Assembly (NCBI GenBank): GCA_014380505.1
Contig: JACMJT010000234.1
Location: 1-17,588, forward strand
DNA from: Hyphomicrobiales bacterium
GTDB lineage: Bacteria; Pseudomonadota; Alphaproteobacteria; Rhizobiales; Aestuariivirgaceae
Length of the DNA stretch: 17,588 bases
Direction: 5' to 3'
Below are positions 15,245 through 17,588 of this stretch, one piece after another (position 1 is the stretch's first letter; every line of letters begins with the position of its first letter). The translations under genes were made by a program, and so were the position numbers. The notes below the pieces were generated by a model. It was not told where the DNA came from. It did not search any database and saw only the letters and a list, made by a program, of their open reading frames with translations.

Positions 15245-17237
15245 GGGAGGTCGACACGCTGGGGCGCTCGCTGGCCTTGACTTCCAGCAATCCCAGGACA
15301 CCGGACATGATCGCATTCAGGTCGAAATCCTTGGGGGTGTAGACGGCGGCGATGCCGAGCTGCTTCAGCACAAGCACGTCCTCCGCCGGAATGATGCCAC
15401 CCGCCACGACCGGCACATGGCCCAGGCCCGCAGCGCGTAGCCGGTTCATCACGTCCCGCACCAGCGGCACATGGCTTCCGGACAGGATGGAGAGGCCGAC
15501 GATGTGGACATTCCGCTCCTCAACCGTTTTGACAAGCTGTTCAGGCGTCAGGCGAATGCCTTCGTAGATGACTTCAAGGCCGGTATCGGCGGCGCGGACG
15601 GCAATCTGCTCGGCGCCGTTGGAATGGCCGTCGAGTCCGGGCTTGCCCACCAGAAACTTCGGAGTCTCGCCAAGGGCTTGGGCCAGGTTCCGCACACGAG
15701 TGCGAAGGCCTTCAAGCGATGGTGGATGTTCGCCATGCATGACCAGCCTGACACCGGTGGGCCCGCGATACTCACCGAAGACGGAGCGTAAGGTTTCGCC
15801 CCATTCTCCGGTGGTAACACCGGCCTTGGCGCAGGCGATGGAGGGTTCCATCACGTTGCGGCATTCGCTTGCCGCGAGCCGGAGGGCGGCGAGTGCGGCC
15901 TTGGCCGCCTTGGCGTCCCGCGAGGCGCGCCAGGTCTTCAAGCGCTCGATCTGTTCATACTCGACATCGTCCTTCACGGTGAGGATTGCATCGCCGGCAT
16001 TGGCGGCAAGCGGCGACGGCTCGCTACTGGTAAAGACGTTGACGCCGACAATTTTCGTTTCACCGGTTTCGATGGCTTTAAGCCGCGCCGTGTTCGATTG
16101 GACGAGCGCCTGTTTCATGTAATCGATGGCGGCGGTTGAGGTGGCGCCGCCGAGCTGTATAATTTTGCCCAACTCCGCCGCTGCTCCCTCCTTGAGCACT
16201 CCCACTTTGGTTTCGATCTCGTTTGAGCCGTCAAAGATGTCGCCAAAGTCGAGAAGGTCGGTTTCGTAGGCCACGATCTGCTGCATACGGAGCGACCATT
16301 GCTGATCCCAGGCCCGGGGCAAGCCAAGCGCTTCGTTCCACGCGGGCAATTGCACCGCGCGGGCGCGGGCGTTCTTCGACAGCACCACGGCCAGCATCTC
16401 GATCAGGATGCGGTAGACGTTGTTCTCCGGCTGCTGCTCCGTGAGGCCCAGCGAGTTCACTTGCACGCCATAGCGAAAACGGCGGAGTTTCTCGTCGCCG
16501 ATGCCGTACCGATCCCGGCACATTTCGTCCCACAGTTCGGTGAAGGCGCGCATCTTGCAGATCTCCGTCACCAGCTTGATGCCGGCATTGACGAAGAACG
16601 ACATGCGCCCGACGATCGCCGGGAAATCCGCCTCAACTACTTCATCCGAGGCCTTTACTGCATCCAACACGGCGATGGCTGTCGCCAATGCGAAGGAAAG
16701 TTCCTGCACCGGCGTCGCACCGGCTTCTTGCAAGTGATACGAGCAAATGTTTACGGGATTCCACTTGGGCAAGTGGCGCGCGGAGAACGTGATCGTGTCG
16801 GTGATCAGCTTCATGGACGGCCTGGGCGGGAACACATAGGTGCCGCGCGACAGATATTCCTTGATGATGTCGTTTTGCGTGGTGCCGGAAAGCTCAGAGC
16901 GGGGGACGCCCTGTTCATCGGCCACGGCCACATACAGCGCCAGCAGCCAGGCCGCCGTGGCATTGATGGTCATGGACGTATTCATGGTGGCCAGCGGAAT
17001 GGCCTCGAGCAGGGTGCGCATGTCGCCCACATGGGAAACGGGCACACCCACCTTGCCCACTTCGCCTCGGGCCAGCACGTGGTCACAGTCGTAACCTGTC
17101 TGGGTAGGCAGGTCGAAGGCTATGGACAGCCCGGTCTGCCCCTTGGCCAGATTGGTGCGGAAGAGTTTATTCGAGTCCGTTGCCGTCGAATGGCCCGCAT
17201 AGGTGCGGAACAGCCAGGGTTTGTCGCGTGTGGTCAT
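15216..17237 (-). CDS. ecm: Ethylmalonyl-CoA mutase (MeaA type, B12-dependent)
   Basis: This coenzyme-B12 enzyme rearranges (2R)-ethylmalonyl-CoA to methylsuccinyl-CoA in the ethylmalonyl-CoA pathway for acetyl-CoA assimilation. The 673-residue protein has the mutase barrel with DKPWLFRTYAGHST, IAFDLPTQTGYDCDH, TMNTSMTINATA, GTTQNDIIKEYLSRGTYVFP and SYHLQEAGATPVQEL. The B12 domain has GKPGLDGHSNGAEQ, with H538 as the cobalt ligand. The single-chain layout and the sequence as a whole fit MeaA/Ecm better than methylmalonyl-CoA mutase. Ordinary homologues end near LLEVKA (650-655); the extra residues ending SLSPSPALSR run into the cruciform repeat, which supplies the TGA. ATG 17237 fits the family start; a GTG at 17255 adds six residues. 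An upstream membrane protein gene ends about 50 bp away. No ccr or other pathway gene is in view. Confidence 0.93.
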   Translation of the reverse strand: MTTRDKPWLFRTYAGHSTATDSNKLFRTNLAKGQTGLSIAFDLPTQTGYDCDHVLARGEVGKVGVPVSHVGDMRTLLEAIPLATMNTSMTINATAAWLLALYVAVADEQGVPRSELSGTTQNDIIKEYLSRGTYVFPPRPSMKLITDTITFSARHLPKWNPVNICSYHLQEAGATPVQELSFALATAIAVLDAVKASDEVVEADFPAIVGRMSFFVNAGIKLVTEICKMRAFTELWDEMCRDRYGIGDEKLRRFRYGVQVNSLGLTEQQPENNVYRILIEMLAVVLSKNARARAVQLPAWNEALGLPRAWDQQWSLRMQQIVAYETDLLDFGDIFDGSNEIETKVGVLKEGAAAELGKIIQLGGATSTAAIDYMKQALVQSNTARLKAIETGETKIVGVNVFTSSEPSPLAANAGDAILTVKDDVEYEQIERLKTWRASRDAKAAKAALAALRLAASECRNVMEPSIACAKAGVTTGEWGETLRSVFGEYRGPTGVRLVMHGEHPPSLEGLRTRVRNLAQALGETPKFLVGKPGLDGHSNGAEQIAVRAADTGLEVIYEGIRLTPEQLVKTVEERNVHIVGLSILSGSHVPLVRDVMNRLRAAGLGHVPVVAGGIIPAEDVLVLKQLGIAAVYTPKDFDLNAIMSGVLGLLEVKASERPSVSTSLSPSPALSR

Positions 17238-17287
17238 GGGACGCGATGGAAGCACGCTCCATGGTGCAGCGCAACAGGGACTTTAGC

Positions 17288-17584
17288 TCAGCTGTGGACG
17301 TTGTCCCGGCGCAGCCACCACATCATGGCGAATGCCCCGGCCATCATACCGAGCATGGACACCAGCAGGGGCTGATGAACCGCGTGGTCCATCGGCAAGT
17401 CGATGCCGTGCAGGAGCCAGGTGGATGCCATGGCGCCCAAGAACAGGGCCAGGCAATTGACCGGCAGTGTCAGGTGGCCAAGGTTGCCAGTAAATTTGCC
17501 CAGGACCAATGCGCCCAGCACGCTGCACAGGTAAGGCAGCAGCAACGCTTCCGGGGGCAACTCTCCGAGCGAGCCCATGCTCAT
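17288..17584 (-). CDS. Small membrane protein, possibly incomplete at the window edge
   Basis: About 98 residues are visible with three hydrophobic segments (LLLPYLCSVLGALVLG, LTLPVNCLALFLGAMASTWLL and LLVSMLGMMAGAFAMMWWL) and a basic tail WLRRDNVHS. I recognise no family. The start lies at the right edge: ATG 17584 follows an in-frame TTG at 17587, and the upstream sequence is cut off, so the true start may be outside. It is on the same strand as ecm with a gap of about 50 bp, so co-transcription is possible but no functional link is shown. Confidence 0.6.
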   Translation of the reverse strand: MSMGSLGELPPEALLLPYLCSVLGALVLGKFTGNLGHLTLPVNCLALFLGAMASTWLLHGIDLPMDHAVHQPLLVSMLGMMAGAFAMMWWLRRDNVHS

Positions 17585-17588
17585 CAAG

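Noticed and set aside
16299..17375. Plus-strand open frame of 358 codons opposite ecm
   Set aside because: It mirrors the mutase coding strand and has His/Arg/Gly-rich antisense composition with no motif.

Overview
The window looks like ordinary chromosome from a GC-rich alphaproteobacterium. The evidence is the conserved block ffh-rpsP-rimM-trmD-rplS, a short type-2 ArgC, a MeaA-type ethylmalonyl-CoA mutase, and intergenic hairpin repeats with CTTGA/TCAAG loops. The order or genus cannot be fixed from the sequence alone. No tRNA, rRNA, CRISPR array, transposase or phage gene was seen, and no stretch over about 200 bases lacks a gene.

Left third (1-5570) is accessory. It holds a minus-strand C69-like Ntn hydrolase in visibly AT-richer DNA, an MFS transporter, an AT-rich gene for a MltR/HEPN-like protein, a minus-strand protein of unknown function, an aspartyl/asparaginyl beta-hydroxylase-like dioxygenase, and a hicB-hicA toxin-antitoxin pair with a 4-bp overlap. 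The AT-rich genes at about 74-1560 and 2970-3890 are the best candidates for acquired DNA.

Centre (5570-9440) is the core translation and secretion operon. It runs from a sigma70-like promoter about 140 bp before ffh through SRP GTPase, ribosomal protein S16, the maturation factor RimM, the tRNA m1G37 methyltransferase TrmD and ribosomal protein L19. It ends at a textbook rho-independent terminator. A conserved hypothetical and a DUF1287 exported protein follow.

Right part (10500-15180) carries leuC and leuD, the two subunits of isopropylmalate isomerase. They are separated by a tiny membrane protein, a zincin-like metallopeptidase, two small secreted proteins (one on each strand, facing each other with paired terminators) and argC. 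leuD follows argC by 8 bp and is probably co-transcribed with it.

The far right carries a minus-strand ethylmalonyl-CoA mutase gene of the ethylmalonyl-CoA pathway and a small membrane protein at the edge. A cruciform repeat lies between leuD and the mutase gene. It supplies the mutase's stop codon and last residues, and is the clearest unusual sequence structure in the window. No complete new multi-gene system was found. The best leads are the C69-like enzyme whose catalytic cysteine is replaced by serine, the HEPN-like island gene, the repeat-captured stop codon and a 50-residue membrane peptide gene.
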